From Anatilimnocola floriformis (GTDB taxonomy: Bacteria; Planctomycetota; Planctomycetia; Pirellulales; Pirellulaceae), in the NCBI RefSeq assembly GCF_024256385.1, contig NZ_JAMLFW010000001.1, positions 1,798,001 through 1,862,000 of the forward strand: DNA of 64,000 nucleotides. Direction: 5' to 3'. Positions 34,010 to 43,446 of this stretch are shown one piece after another. The stretch's first letter is position 1. Each line of letters opens with the position of its first letter. Made by a program: the position numbers and the translations under genes. The notes below the pieces were generated by a model, which saw only the letters and a list, made by a program, of their open reading frames with translations, did no database searches and was not told where the DNA came from.

Positions 34010-35352
34010 GCGAATTCAAGGCGACATTTGGCGTGAATCGACGGACGGTGCTGAAAGGGCTTGGCTGCACGCTGGGCCTGCCGTTGCTCGAAGCGATGTT
34101 CCCCAGTTCGTCGTTCGGCGCGCCCAAGACAAAAGCTCCGGTGCGGATGGGTATCGTCTTCTTTCCCAACGGCGCCATCATGCCGGCTTGGAAGCCGAAG
34201 GAAACCGGCACCAGTTATGAGATGCCCGAAACGCTCACGGAACTCGAAGCCGTGCGTAAGGACATCTCGATCATCACCGGCTTGGCCCAGGACAATGGCC
34301 GCGCCAAAGGAGACGGCCCGGGCGATCACGCGCGCTCGGCAGCCTCGTTCCTCACCGGCGCTCATCCGTTCAAGACCACGGCTGCAAACATCAAGGTCGG
34401 CATGTCGGTCGATCAAGCTGCAGCCATGAAGGCAGGCGAGTTCACCCGTCTGCCGTCACTGGAAATTGGCATCGAACGAGGTCGCGACGCCGGCGGCTGC
34501 GATAGCGGTTACTCGTGCGCTTACAGCAACAACATCAGCTGGAAGAGCGAATCGACGCCGATGGCCAAGGAGATCAATCCGCGAGCCGCGTTCGAGCGCC
34601 TGTTTGGCAGCAAGGAACAAACGGCTGACATGGCCAAGCGGAATAAGGTCCGCAAAAGCATTCTCGACGTCGTCGGGGCGCAAGCCGCCTCGCTGCGTAA
34701 AGATCTGGGCCAAACCGATCAGCACAAGATCGAAGAGTTCTTTACCAGCGTGCGCGAGATTGAACTCCGCATTCAACGGGCCGAAAAACAAGCCGCCCAA
34801 GCGCCGCCCGATTTCAAAACGCCAGAAAGCGCCCCGAGTGATCTGCGCGAGCACATCCGCCTGATGTACGACTTGCTGGCCATCGCTTTTCAAACCGACA
34901 CGACCCGCGTCGCCACCTTCATGCTCGCCAACGAAGGGAGCAATCGTTCCTATCGCAGCGTGGGTGTAAACAGCGGCCATCACGAGTTGTCGCATCACCA
35001 GAATGACAAAGAGAAGATTGATCAGATCAAAAAGATCGATCGCTTTCTTGCCGATGAGTTTGCTCGCTTCGTGAAGAACCTCAAGGACATCAAGGAAGGA
35101 AGCGGCTCGCTCCTCGACAACTGCATGATCCTGTACAGCAGCGGTCTCAGCGACGGCAATCGTCATCGCCACGATGACTTGCCGGTGGTCCTCGCCGGTC
35201 GCGGTGGTGGCAGCCTCAAGGTCGGCCAGCACTTCGATACGAAGCGCGAGATTCCGATGAATAACCTGTTCCTGTCGATGCTCGATCGGATGGACGCCGG
35301 CATCACCGCCTTGGGCGATAGCAACGGACGGCTGACGATGATCGATTCGTAA
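34006..35352 (+). CDS. DUF1552-family Tat-exported protein
   Basis: A 448-residue protein with the signal VNRRTVLKGLGCTLGLPLLE, translationally coupled to the DUF1592 gene by an ATGA overlap. Landmarks include MGIVFFPNGAIMPAWKPKE, ISIITGLAQDNGRAKGDGPG, DHARSAASFLTGAHP, YSCAYSNNISWKSESTPM, TDTTRVATFMLANEGSNRSY and NCMILYSSGLSDGNRH. Compared with the two other copies in the window it keeps the same order of motifs, so all three belong to one family. A weak 7-bp hairpin lies in the 68-base gap before the histidine kinase gene. Confidence 0.92.
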   Translation: MSEFKATFGVNRRTVLKGLGCTLGLPLLEAMFPSSSFGAPKTKAPVRMGIVFFPNGAIMPAWKPKETGTSYEMPETLTELEAVRKDISIITGLAQDNGRAKGDGPGDHARSAASFLTGAHPFKTTAANIKVGMSVDQAAAMKAGEFTRLPSLEIGIERGRDAGGCDSGYSCAYSNNISWKSESTPMAKEINPRAAFERLFGSKEQTADMAKRNKVRKSILDVVGAQAASLRKDLGQTDQHKIEEFFTSVREIELRIQRAEKQAAQAPPDFKTPESAPSDLREHIRLMYDLLAIAFQTDTTRVATFMLANEGSNRSYRSVGVNSGHHELSHHQNDKEKIDQIKKIDRFLADEFARFVKNLKDIKEGSGSLLDNCMILYSSGLSDGNRHRHDDLPVVLAGRGGGSLKVGQHFDTKREIPMNNLFLSMLDRMDAGITALGDSNGRLTMIDS

Positions 35353-35420
35353 CTAATTTTGCCGTAATCATTCCACGGCAAGGACTGTCGTTCCCGCAGC
35401 CAATCAACTGAATCAGCCGC

Positions 35421-36875
35421 ATGCCGTCTTCGACTCCTTATTACCAACCGGTTTCGCCAGCTCAGCGGGAAAACGATCAGCGCGTCTTTCGCTGGATGGC
35501 AGCCGCTTATCTGGGCGTCGGCGCGACGCTCTGCTTCGTGCTTGGCGTTGCGATCTGGGGTGTTTATCACGACTTGAGCCAGGTCCGAGTAACCTATCTC
35601 AGCGTCGAAATGAACCGGCTTCGGACGCACGCTTCGCGCACAGCGGCGCTTATTCAGGATGAACTCCATAAGGAGGACAAAAAGTCGCTTGATGAACTGG
35701 AAAATGACTTGTTTCTGCGGAATCATTGGGAACGCTACGTCATTCCCGATCGCTCGCGCGTCTATGCGGCCGTGGTGGGGACAAACAACATCATCATCAA
35801 GCACAGCGACAAGTCGCGCGAAGGCAAGCCGCTGGAAAGTGTCTGGTACGACCGCCCCGTACTCGAAGCGGGTGAAGACGTCGTCGAGACGCACTCGCAA
35901 GCGCTGGCCGGCGGCGTGCCGGGTTACAACGTCAACTCGCCGATCTACGTCAACAACGTTTTGATCGGTACCTATCACTCCGCGCTTCGCAAGGACTCGG
36001 TGGAAAAAGCCGTCGTCGATCGGCAGTCGCCGACCAAACGAATCTGGACCTATCTCCTCACTCTCATCGGCCTGATCGTTGCCATTTCTGGCGGTTCGCT
36101 GTTTTTCATCAGCCGGCGGATGGTCATGCTGCACGAATCGGTCAAGCTGACCCGCGCCCGTCGTTTTGCGGAACTCGGCCAACTGATGGCTGGCATCGTG
36201 CACGAAATTCGCAACCCGCTGAACGCCATGCGATTGAATCTGCATGTCCTCTCCCGCCGCCAGGAACTCAACGAGCCCGCCCCGGAAGAACATGGCGAGA
36301 TTATTCGCGAGACGAATTACGAAATCGAGCGAGTCGAAGGGCTCCTCCGGATCCTGCTCGGTTATGCCCGCCCCGATAATCCTCGCAATGAGATTCTCGA
36401 CGTCCGCTCTGAGGTGCAAGCCACGCTGATGTTTCTGCGGCCTTTGCTCGAGCGGGCCGAGATTCTGGTCAAGGCAACGTTCCCCGAGCAGCCCGCGCTC
36501 GTCGTGATGGATCGCGATCGCTTTCGGCAGATCCTGCTGAACCTGATCAACAACGCCCGCGAAGCCATGGACATCGGCGGCTGCATTCAGATTCAAGTGA
36601 AGTTACTCGGCGAGAAGGTCGAAGTCGTCGTTGCCGACGATGGCCCTGGCGTGCCATCGTCGCATCGCGAACGGATTTTCGAACCATTCTTTTCTACCAA
36701 AGAATTAGGTACCGGCCTCGGCTTGGCCATCGTCCGCCGCTTTGTCGAGGAAGGCGGCGGTTCCATCACTTGCGAATCCAATCAGGCTCAGGGCGCGTTG
36801 TTCCGCCTGCGGTTCGTCGCCAGTCAAACTGACCCGGTCCCCACGAACTCTGCACTTTCACCTCCTGCCAAATAG
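35421..36875 (+). CDS. NtrB-like membrane sensor histidine kinase
   Basis: A 484-residue kinase. TM1 is near residues 24-47 (YLGVGATLCFVLGVAIWGVY), an extracytoplasmic sensor of about 155 residues follows, and TM2 is near 206-229. The phosphoacceptor H261 lies in GIVHEIRNPLNAMRL. The ATPase boxes are NLINNAREAM, VADDGPGVPSSHRE, FEPFFSTK and GTGLGLAIVRRFV. The C-terminal part overlaps the open frame of the next gene, but the real regulator start is 13 bases after this stop. The pair is a sigma-54-type two-component system; the sensed signal is unknown. Confidence 0.93.
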   Translation: MPSSTPYYQPVSPAQRENDQRVFRWMAAAYLGVGATLCFVLGVAIWGVYHDLSQVRVTYLSVEMNRLRTHASRTAALIQDELHKEDKKSLDELENDLFLRNHWERYVIPDRSRVYAAVVGTNNIIIKHSDKSREGKPLESVWYDRPVLEAGEDVVETHSQALAGGVPGYNVNSPIYVNNVLIGTYHSALRKDSVEKAVVDRQSPTKRIWTYLLTLIGLIVAISGGSLFFISRRMVMLHESVKLTRARRFAELGQLMAGIVHEIRNPLNAMRLNLHVLSRRQELNEPAPEEHGEIIRETNYEIERVEGLLRILLGYARPDNPRNEILDVRSEVQATLMFLRPLLERAEILVKATFPEQPALVVMDRDRFRQILLNLINNAREAMDIGGCIQIQVKLLGEKVEVVVADDGPGVPSSHRERIFEPFFSTKELGTGLGLAIVRRFVEEGGGSITCESNQAQGALFRLRFVASQTDPVPTNSALSPPAK

Positions 36876-36888
36876 CAAAGGATCTCTC

Positions 36889-38229
36889 TTGGCCAGTGCA
36901 AGCAACAGTGCAATCCAATCACGAATTTTGATTGTCGAAGATGATGACAGCGAGCGCGAGGCCCTCGCCCGCGTGCTGCGGTTGGAGGGGTACGCCGTAA
37001 TCTCGGCCCGTTCGATTGCCGAGGCCTTTGAATTGTCGGTCGACGGCGCCGATCTGGTCATCAGCGATCTATGTCTCAAACGCGAATCGGGCATCGATCT
37101 GCTGCGTCGTTGGAAATCGCGTCAGCCCAACGGTCCATTTTTGCTCGCTACCGCCTTCGGCACGATCCAGACGGCCATCGACGCGATCAAGCTCGGCGCC
37201 GACGACTTTTTGATCAAGCCCGTCGATCCCGTTGCTCTATTGGAACTTGTCAAGCGCTTGCTGCTCCGCCGCAAGCCCAGCCTGCTCGCGCCCGAAACGC
37301 CCAGCCTGGCTGCCATCGTCGGCAAGTCGCCGGCAGTCGAAGAAATTCGGCAGAACATTCGCCGCGCCGCGGCCACCAACAGCACTGTGCTGATCATGGG
37401 CGAATCGGGGACCGGCAAGGAATTGGTTGCCCGCGCGATTCACGCCTCGAGCCCACGCTCGGGCAGTCCGCTGATCGTGATCAACATGGCAGCCGTCCCC
37501 GAAACGCTGGTCGAGAGCGAACTCTTCGGTCATGCGAAGGGCGCCTTCACCAGCGCCGTGCAAACTCGCGTCGGCCGTTTTGAGCAAGCCAATCACGGCA
37601 CGCTGTTCATCGACGAAATCGGCGACTTCCCGCTCCACATGCAACCGAAGTTGCTGCGCGTGGTCGAGGACGGCCTCGTGTCGCCCCTCGGCAGTGAGAT
37701 GGATATCCAAGTCGATGTTCGCCTCGTCGCCGCAACCAGCCGACCGCTGCTGAAGCTCGTGCGCGGTGGTGAATTTCGCGAGGATCTTTACTATCGCTTG
37801 AATGTCATCGCCATCGATCTGCCGCCCCTCCGGCAGCGCCGCGAAGACATCAGGCCGCTTGTCGAGCACTTCCTGAAGCAACTCGCGGCCAACCCCGCGA
37901 TCGTGACCCACCAGGTCGCGCCCGATTTGATGCAGCGGCTCGAGAATCTCCCGTGGCCTGGCAACATTCGCCAACTTCGCAATTGCCTGGAGCGAATGTG
38001 CGTGATGAGCCAATCCGAGGAACTCACTGTCGCCGATCTGCCGAACGACGTCGCCGAAGAAACGCCAATTCCGTCGGGCGATTTGCGAACCATGGAGCGA
38101 TCTGCCATCATCGATACGCTCCGCCGCTTCGACGGCAACCGCACTCGCGCCGCCGAAGCCCTCGGCATTTCCGTCCGCACCTTGCAGCGGCGGTTGCGCG
38201 ATTGGGGCGACATCGATGTAGCCGAATAA
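36889..38229 (+). CDS. NtrC-family sigma-54-dependent response regulator
   Basis: A 446-residue regulator. The start is TTG 36889, supported by AAAGGA seven bases upstream; the longer frame from 36742 lies inside the kinase gene. The receiver has the acidic pocket VEDDDSE, phosphoacceptor Asp in VISDLCLKRES and Lys in LIKPVD. The AAA+ domain has Walker A GESGTGKE near residues 171-178, the sigma-54 loop GAFTSA near 217-222 (consensus GAFTGA), Walker B GTLFIDEIGDF and RLNVIAIDLPPLRQR. The Fis-type HTH is at the end (NRTRAAEALGISVRTLQRRL). The nearest likely targets are the cupin and PSD1 genes. Confidence 0.93.
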   Translation: MASASNSAIQSRILIVEDDDSEREALARVLRLEGYAVISARSIAEAFELSVDGADLVISDLCLKRESGIDLLRRWKSRQPNGPFLLATAFGTIQTAIDAIKLGADDFLIKPVDPVALLELVKRLLLRRKPSLLAPETPSLAAIVGKSPAVEEIRQNIRRAAATNSTVLIMGESGTGKELVARAIHASSPRSGSPLIVINMAAVPETLVESELFGHAKGAFTSAVQTRVGRFEQANHGTLFIDEIGDFPLHMQPKLLRVVEDGLVSPLGSEMDIQVDVRLVAATSRPLLKLVRGGEFREDLYYRLNVIAIDLPPLRQRREDIRPLVEHFLKQLAANPAIVTHQVAPDLMQRLENLPWPGNIRQLRNCLERMCVMSQSEELTVADLPNDVAEETPIPSGDLRTMERSAIIDTLRRFDGNRTRAAEALGISVRTLQRRLRDWGDIDVAE

Positions 38230-38247
38230 CCTCAGTACGGACCTGCT

Positions 38248-38739
38248 ATGAACTCATCCGCCCATGCTGCCAGTCGCATGATCGCCGATCTGGTGATCCC
38301 AGCCATTCCCGACGACGAGCGCCTCTGGGTGCCGCAAGCGAAGGGCGTCTGGTTTCGACCGCTGTTCTTCAACACAGTTAGCGGCGAGTGGGTCAACCTC
38401 CTCCGCGTTCGCCGCAGCGGCGTGTTGAGTCGTCACCGCCATCCCGCGCCGGTGCACGGCTTTGTCCTCAAGGGCGAATGGCGCTATCTCGAGCACGACT
38501 GGGTGGCCCGCGAGGGAACCTATGTTTTCGAACCACCAGGCGAAGTTCACACGCTCGTCGTCGACGACGACTGCGCCGAAATGATCACGCTCTTCCACGT
38601 CTGCGGCGCCCTCATCTATTACACCGAGCAAGGCGAGCCGGCCGGACACGACGACGTTCACACCAAGCTCGACATGTGCCGCCGCCACTTCACTGCCACC
38701 GGCCTCGGCGAAGACTACGTCGACCAATTCGTGCGCTGA
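38248..38739 (+). CDS. Cupin protein, 2,4'-dihydroxyacetophenone-dioxygenase-like
   Basis: A 163-residue single-domain cupin. The metal-binding motif RHRHPAPVHGFVLKG gives H63, H65 and H70, and PPGEVHTLVVDDDC supplies the second cupin motif. The pattern is close to the 2,4'-dihydroxyacetophenone dioxygenase and ChrR-type cupin group. It may cleave a C-C bond in an aromatic ketone or act as an anti-sigma-like sensor; sequence cannot decide. Its stop overlaps the start of the PSD1 gene by one base (TGATG), so translation is coupled. It follows the sigma-54 regulator by 18 bases. Confidence 0.75.
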   Translation: MNSSAHAASRMIADLVIPAIPDDERLWVPQAKGVWFRPLFFNTVSGEWVNLLRVRRSGVLSRHRHPAPVHGFVLKGEWRYLEHDWVAREGTYVFEPPGEVHTLVVDDDCAEMITLFHVCGALIYYTEQGEPAGHDDVHTKLDMCRRHFTATGLGEDYVDQFVR

Positions 38740-41648
38740 TGCGTAGCAATCTCTCCTCTCTGTGTGCTCTGTGCATCTGTGGTGTTTTCGTTTTTGCAAC
38801 GAGCGCCGAAGAGCCACATCCTCTGCTCGCCAAACACTGCGTCACCTGCCACAACCCCTCTGACCCCAAAGCAGGCCTCGACCTCACCAACTCCAAAACC
38901 GCCCTCGCCGGCGGCGACACCGGTCCGGTGATTCTGCCCGGCAAACCCGCCGAAAGCCTCCTTCTCGAACGCGTCACCGACGGCTCGATGCCCCCCGAGC
39001 ACGACGGCCGCCGCCTCACGCCCGCCGAAGTTGCCAGTCTCAAAGACTGGATCGCCGCTGGCGCGAGGTGGCCCGTAGAAAAAGTTCTCAGTCAATTCGA
39101 ATTCACCACCGAGCGCCGCGCGGGTTTTGATTGGTGGTCGCTGCAGCCGCTACGAACTCCGTCAGCTCAATCGATCGATGAGGTGCTCCTCGCGAAACTA
39201 AGCGAGAAGGATTTACGTTTTGCTCCTCCCGCAGATCGCATAACACTTCTCCGCCGCGCATACCTCGATCTAATCGGTCTCCCTCCCGAGCCCGTCGATG
39301 TCGCTGCCTTCGTCGCCGATCGCGCGCCCGATGCTTTTGAAAAAACGCTCGACCAATTACTTGCGTCGCCCCACTACGGCGAACGCTGGGGCCGCCATTG
39401 GCTCGATGTTGCGCGCTACGGCGAAAGCGATGGCTTTGAGCACGACAAGTACCGCGAGCACAGCTGGCCTTATCGCGACTACGTCATTCGTAGCCTGAAC
39501 GCCGACAAACTGCTGTCCGATTTCATCATCGAGCAAATCGCCGGCGACGCGCTGCCGAATGCAACGAAGGAGCAGATCGCCGCGACCGGGTTTCTCGTTG
39601 CGGGCCCTTGGGATGAAATTCAAAACGTCGGCGCGAGCCCCACTGAAAAACGTCGCGCTCGTGAGGAACAGCAGGAAGAGCTGATCGCTGCCGTTTCGCA
39701 AAGTTTCCTCGGCCTGACGGTGAATTGCGCTCGCTGCCACGATCACAAGTTCGATCCAATCCCTCAGACCGATTACTACCGCCTGAAAGCCGCGCTCGAT
39801 GGCGTCGATCATGGTTTGCGACCATGGCAATCAGCCGCTGAATCGCAAGCCTGGGAAGCCGAACAAAAGCCATTGCAGGAGGAACTCGCGCAGCTGAAGT
39901 CGCGCATCGCTGATGCCAGCAAGTCGCTCCCCGGCGATGCTCGCCTCGAAAGAGGAGCCGAGCAAAAGCTCGTCGCCGGCAAGTTCGGCCAGACCTTTTC
40001 ACCGCAACACCACGCTGTCGCAGCGCCGCCGTCGGCTGCCTATGAACTACCGCCGTTGACCATCGAATGCTGGGCCAAACTCGACGGCAAGAAGAATTTC
40101 AACGTTCTGGTTGCCTGCAATCCGAAGTCGTCCAGCGAACATTGGGAGCTCTACACCTACGCCGGAAGCGGTGAACTCAGTTTGTATCTTCCCGGCTGCA
40201 AGCCCGCCGAAATCAAGTCGGGCGTGAACGTCGCCGACGGTGAGTGGCATTACCTTGCCGCGACGATGACAGAGAACGAAGTGCAACTCTTCGTCGACGG
40301 CAGGTCGGTTCGCACCACCGCTATCGAGCGACACAGCAAAGCGACTTCGGGCAAAAAACACACCGGCGGCCAGCTGCAGTTCGCCTCGCTCGTCGAAAAG
40401 TCGATCGGCTGCGAAGGGCTGATCGATGAAGTCCGCCTCAGCCGCGGCGTGCGCAAGATCGATGCTGTTCCCGCCGGTCCGTTTGCAGTCGACAACGAAA
40501 CGGTCGCTCTTTGGCATTTCGACGAAGCCCCCGGCGATTTGTTCCGCGACTTCGTTCGCGCAGCGGAATCAGCCGATGCCGAAGCCACTCGCGCCGAACT
40601 CGATAAACTCACCGAATCGCAAAAACAGCTGGAATCTAAACTCAAATCCCAAACGCGGCCGCAGATTTACGCGGGTGTTCGCAAGCAACCCGAACCAACG
40701 CTGCTCCTCATTCGCGGCGATCTCACCAAACCTGGTCCAGCAACCGCGCCGGGAACATTAACCGCGCTGCGATCATTCGCTAGTACGGAGATGGTCGCCG
40801 ATCTGCCCGAAGCTCAACGTCGTTTGACGCTCGCCAAATGGATTACTCATCACGACAATCCACTCCCCTGGCGAGTAATGGCCAATCGCCTCTGGCAGCA
40901 CCATTTCGGCCGCGGCCTGGTGGATACGCCGAGCGATTTCGGATTCAGCGGCGGCCGACCATCGCATCCAGATTTGCTTGATCACCTGGCGCACGAGCTT
41001 CGCCATACTGGCAGCTTGAAAACGCTCCATCGCCGTATCATGACCTCGCTCGCCTATCAGCAATCGAGCGTCGTCCACAATGCGCAGGCTGCGGCTACGC
41101 TTGATGCCGACAATCGCCTGCTGTGGCGATATCCGGCCCGTCGCCTCGAAGCTGAAATCGTCCGCGATGCGATGCTCGCCGTGAGTGGACAACTCAATCG
41201 CCAGCAGGGAGGCCCCAGTTTCAAACCGTTCACCGTGACGGTGTTCAACACGCACTTCTACCATCTGCATGACCAGGACCGTGCGGAGTTGCAGCGGCGC
41301 ACTGTCTATCGCGCCGCCGTCGTCACCGGCCGTAATCCACTCCTCACCGCGCTCGATTGTCCGGCCCCTTCACTCGCGGTGCCATTGCGGCAAGAAACGG
41401 TCACGCCGTTGCAAGCTCTCGGCCTGATGAACGATTCCTTCGTGCAACGACAAGCGGCGCGACTGGCCGAGCGCGTCTCTTCGCAAAAACAACTGCCAGA
41501 GCAAATTCGCGAACTCTACTCGCTGACTCTCAGTCGCGAACCTCTGGCCGAAGAAATCACCGACGGCCAAACGCTGATCGCCGCACACAGCCTGCGAGAG
41601 CTCGCCTGGGCGCTGCTGAATAGCAGCGAATTCCTCTACCAGCGTTAG
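38739..41648 (+). CDS. Planctomycete cytochrome protein: PSCyt1, PSCyt2 (DUF1549), LamG, PSD1 (DUF1553)
   Basis: A 969-residue exported protein from the ATG at 38739. The heme motif CVTCH is at residues 34-38 with SMPPEHD as a likely Met ligand. PSCyt2/DUF1549 spans about 145-365 ([34 protein letters not shown]) and holds CARCH near 330. A laminin-G/concanavalin-like module is inserted at about 410-600 ([18 protein letters not shown], then [14 protein letters not shown]). PSD1/DUF1553 runs from about 695 ([20 protein letters not shown]) to the end. These proteins are confined mostly to Planctomycetota and are thought to couple sugar-polymer binding to redox chemistry; this is not proven. Confidence 0.92.
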   Translation: MRSNLSSLCALCICGVFVFATSAEEPHPLLAKHCVTCHNPSDPKAGLDLTNSKTALAGGDTGPVILPGKPAESLLLERVTDGSMPPEHDGRRLTPAEVASLKDWIAAGARWPVEKVLSQFEFTTERRAGFDWWSLQPLRTPSAQSIDEVLLAKLSEKDLRFAPPADRITLLRRAYLDLIGLPPEPVDVAAFVADRAPDAFEKTLDQLLASPHYGERWGRHWLDVARYGESDGFEHDKYREHSWPYRDYVIRSLNADKLLSDFIIEQIAGDALPNATKEQIAATGFLVAGPWDEIQNVGASPTEKRRAREEQQEELIAAVSQSFLGLTVNCARCHDHKFDPIPQTDYYRLKAALDGVDHGLRPWQSAAESQAWEAEQKPLQEELAQLKSRIADASKSLPGDARLERGAEQKLVAGKFGQTFSPQHHAVAAPPSAAYELPPLTIECWAKLDGKKNFNVLVACNPKSSSEHWELYTYAGSGELSLYLPGCKPAEIKSGVNVADGEWHYLAATMTENEVQLFVDGRSVRTTAIERHSKATSGKKHTGGQLQFASLVEKSIGCEGLIDEVRLSRGVRKIDAVPAGPFAVDNETVALWHFDEAPGDLFRDFVRAAESADAEATRAELDKLTESQKQLESKLKSQTRPQIYAGVRKQPEPTLLLIRGDLTKPGPATAPGTLTALRSFASTEMVADLPEAQRRLTLAKWITHHDNPLPWRVMANRLWQHHFGRGLVDTPSDFGFSGGRPSHPDLLDHLAHELRHTGSLKTLHRRIMTSLAYQQSSVVHNAQAAATLDADNRLLWRYPARRLEAEIVRDAMLAVSGQLNRQQGGPSFKPFTVTVFNTHFYHLHDQDRAELQRRTVYRAAVVTGRNPLLTALDCPAPSLAVPLRQETVTPLQALGLMNDSFVQRQAARLAERVSSQKQLPEQIRELYSLTLSREPLAEEITDGQTLIAAHSLRELAWALLNSSEFLYQR

Positions 41649-41738
41649 AGAGCATTGCTGACGTTTTCTGTTCGCGGTACGGTTACAATCCTTACTCGCT
41701 GATAGCGGTTGAACGTTCTGAATCTGAATTGGTGCGCA

Positions 41739-43415
41739 ATGAAACAGATGATCTTTGCTGGGTTGGCTTTCTTCGGGCTGTTCGTTGTGTCGAGCGCAGC
41801 CGAACCCAAGCCGAATGTCTTGCTGATCTGCGTCGACGATCTCAAGCCGGTGCTCGGTTGCTATGGTGACCAGCTGGCCAAGTCGCCGAACATCGACAAG
41901 CTCGCAGCCCGCGGCGTGCGCTTCGAAAACGCGTATTGCAATCAGGCTGTTTGTTCGCCATCGCGGAACGCGCTGCTCGTCGGCTTGCGATCGCAGACGC
42001 TGGGCATTTATGACCTGGCCACAAATTTTCGCAAGTCGCAGCCCAGCGCGATCACGTTGCCGCAGCACTTCAAGCAGAACGGCTACCGCACCGAAGCGCT
42101 GGGGAAGATCTTTCACGTCGGTCATGGCAACAACGAAGATGCTGCTTCCTGGAGTGTGCCGCATTTACAAGTGAAGAGCATCGGCTACGCGCTGAAGGAA
42201 AATAATTCGGAGCCAACGCGCGAAGGGGCGCTCTTTGAAAACAAAAATCCCGCCAACCTGCCGAAGGGTGCCGCCTATGAATCGGCCGATGTCGACGACT
42301 CGGCTTACGGCGATGGTAAGGTTGCCGAAGAAGCGATCAAGCGATTGCAAGCCGCAAAAGATCGGCCCGATCAGCCCTTCTTCATCGCCGTGGGTTTCGT
42401 CAAACCGCACCTGCCGTTCTGCGCACCGAAGAAGTATTGGGATCTGTACGACCCGAATCAATTCAAACTCGCCGAACAAAAAACTCCGCCGGTGAAAGCT
42501 CCTGAATACGCGCCGCAGTTTGGTGGCGAGCTTCGCAACTACAAAGACATTCCCGCCAAGGGCGAATTGCCCGCCGATCTGCAGCGGACACTCATTCACG
42601 GTTACTATGCCGCGATGAGTTACATGGATGCTCAACTCGGTCGCGTCCTCACCGCGCTCGAGGAAACTGGCCAGGCGAAGAACACGATGATCGTTTTCTG
42701 GGGCGACCACGGCTGGCACTTGGGCGATCACGGAATGTGGTGCAAACACACCAACTACGAACAGGCCGCCCACATTCCGCTGATCGTTTCTGCTCCGGGT
42801 AAGCTCGCGGGCCGCAGCACGAAGTCGCTGGCCGAGAGCGTCGATGTGTTTCCTACGCTCTGCGAACTGGCTGGCCTGCCTGCACCCAGCGGCGTTGACG
42901 GCCGGAGCTTCGCCAGCGTCATCGCCGATGAAAAGTCGCCGACCAAAGATGCGATCATTCACGTCTATCCCCGCGGTAACCGCCTCGGCCGTGCCGTGCG
43001 TACCGAGCGTTATCGTCTGGTGGAATGGAAGGTGATCGGCGCCGCGCCGGAAACGGCCGAACTTGAACTCTACGACTACGCGAAGGATCCGCTTGAGACG
43101 GAAAACATCGCCGCCGATCGTCCCGCTGTGATCGCCGAGTTGCGAAAAATTCTCGCAACCCAGCCCGAAGCGAAACCGCAGTACAAAGCCGCCGAAGAAG
43201 CAAAACAACCGGCCAAGGGCACGCCTCGCGCGGATCTTTTCGCGCGCAAAGACGCCGACAAGAATGGCAAACTGAGTCGCGAGGAATTCCTCGCCAATCA
43301 ACCTGATCCTGATAAAGCACCTGCCCGTTTCACTCAGTTTGATACCGACAAGAACGGCGAACTGAGCAAAGAAGAGTTCATCACGCAGGGTGGCAAGAAT
43401 CCGGATGCGAAGTAA
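41739..43415 (+). CDS. Exported sulfatase with C-terminal EF-hand pair
   Basis: A 558-residue sulfatase from the ATG at 41739 (the frame opens at TTG 41709). Signal MIFAGLAFFGLFVVSSAAE is followed by PNVLLICVDDLKP with metal-binding Asp. The formylglycine signature CSPSR lies at residues 72-76, so a type-I formylglycine-generating enzyme is needed. The iduronate-2-sulfatase-like segments SYMDAQLGRVLTALEE and GDHGWHLGDHGMW follow. The C-terminus carries two EF-hand loops near residues 505 and 534 (DADKNGKLSREEF, DTDKNGELSKEEF). This sulfatase/EF-hand fusion may need calcium for folding or attachment. It is probably a polysaccharide or glycosaminoglycan sulfatase. Confidence 0.9.
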   Translation: MKQMIFAGLAFFGLFVVSSAAEPKPNVLLICVDDLKPVLGCYGDQLAKSPNIDKLAARGVRFENAYCNQAVCSPSRNALLVGLRSQTLGIYDLATNFRKSQPSAITLPQHFKQNGYRTEALGKIFHVGHGNNEDAASWSVPHLQVKSIGYALKENNSEPTREGALFENKNPANLPKGAAYESADVDDSAYGDGKVAEEAIKRLQAAKDRPDQPFFIAVGFVKPHLPFCAPKKYWDLYDPNQFKLAEQKTPPVKAPEYAPQFGGELRNYKDIPAKGELPADLQRTLIHGYYAAMSYMDAQLGRVLTALEETGQAKNTMIVFWGDHGWHLGDHGMWCKHTNYEQAAHIPLIVSAPGKLAGRSTKSLAESVDVFPTLCELAGLPAPSGVDGRSFASVIADEKSPTKDAIIHVYPRGNRLGRAVRTERYRLVEWKVIGAAPETAELELYDYAKDPLETENIAADRPAVIAELRKILATQPEAKPQYKAAEEAKQPAKGTPRADLFARKDADKNGKLSREEFLANQPDPDKAPARFTQFDTDKNGELSKEEFITQGGKNPDAK

Positions 43416-43446
43416 GTCACGCATTTCAACTAGAGCTGGAGCAATC

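Noticed and set aside
35354-35382. Possible terminator after the third DUF1552 gene
   Set aside because: TTGCCGT and ACGGCAA form only a 7-bp stem with a long loop and no T-run.
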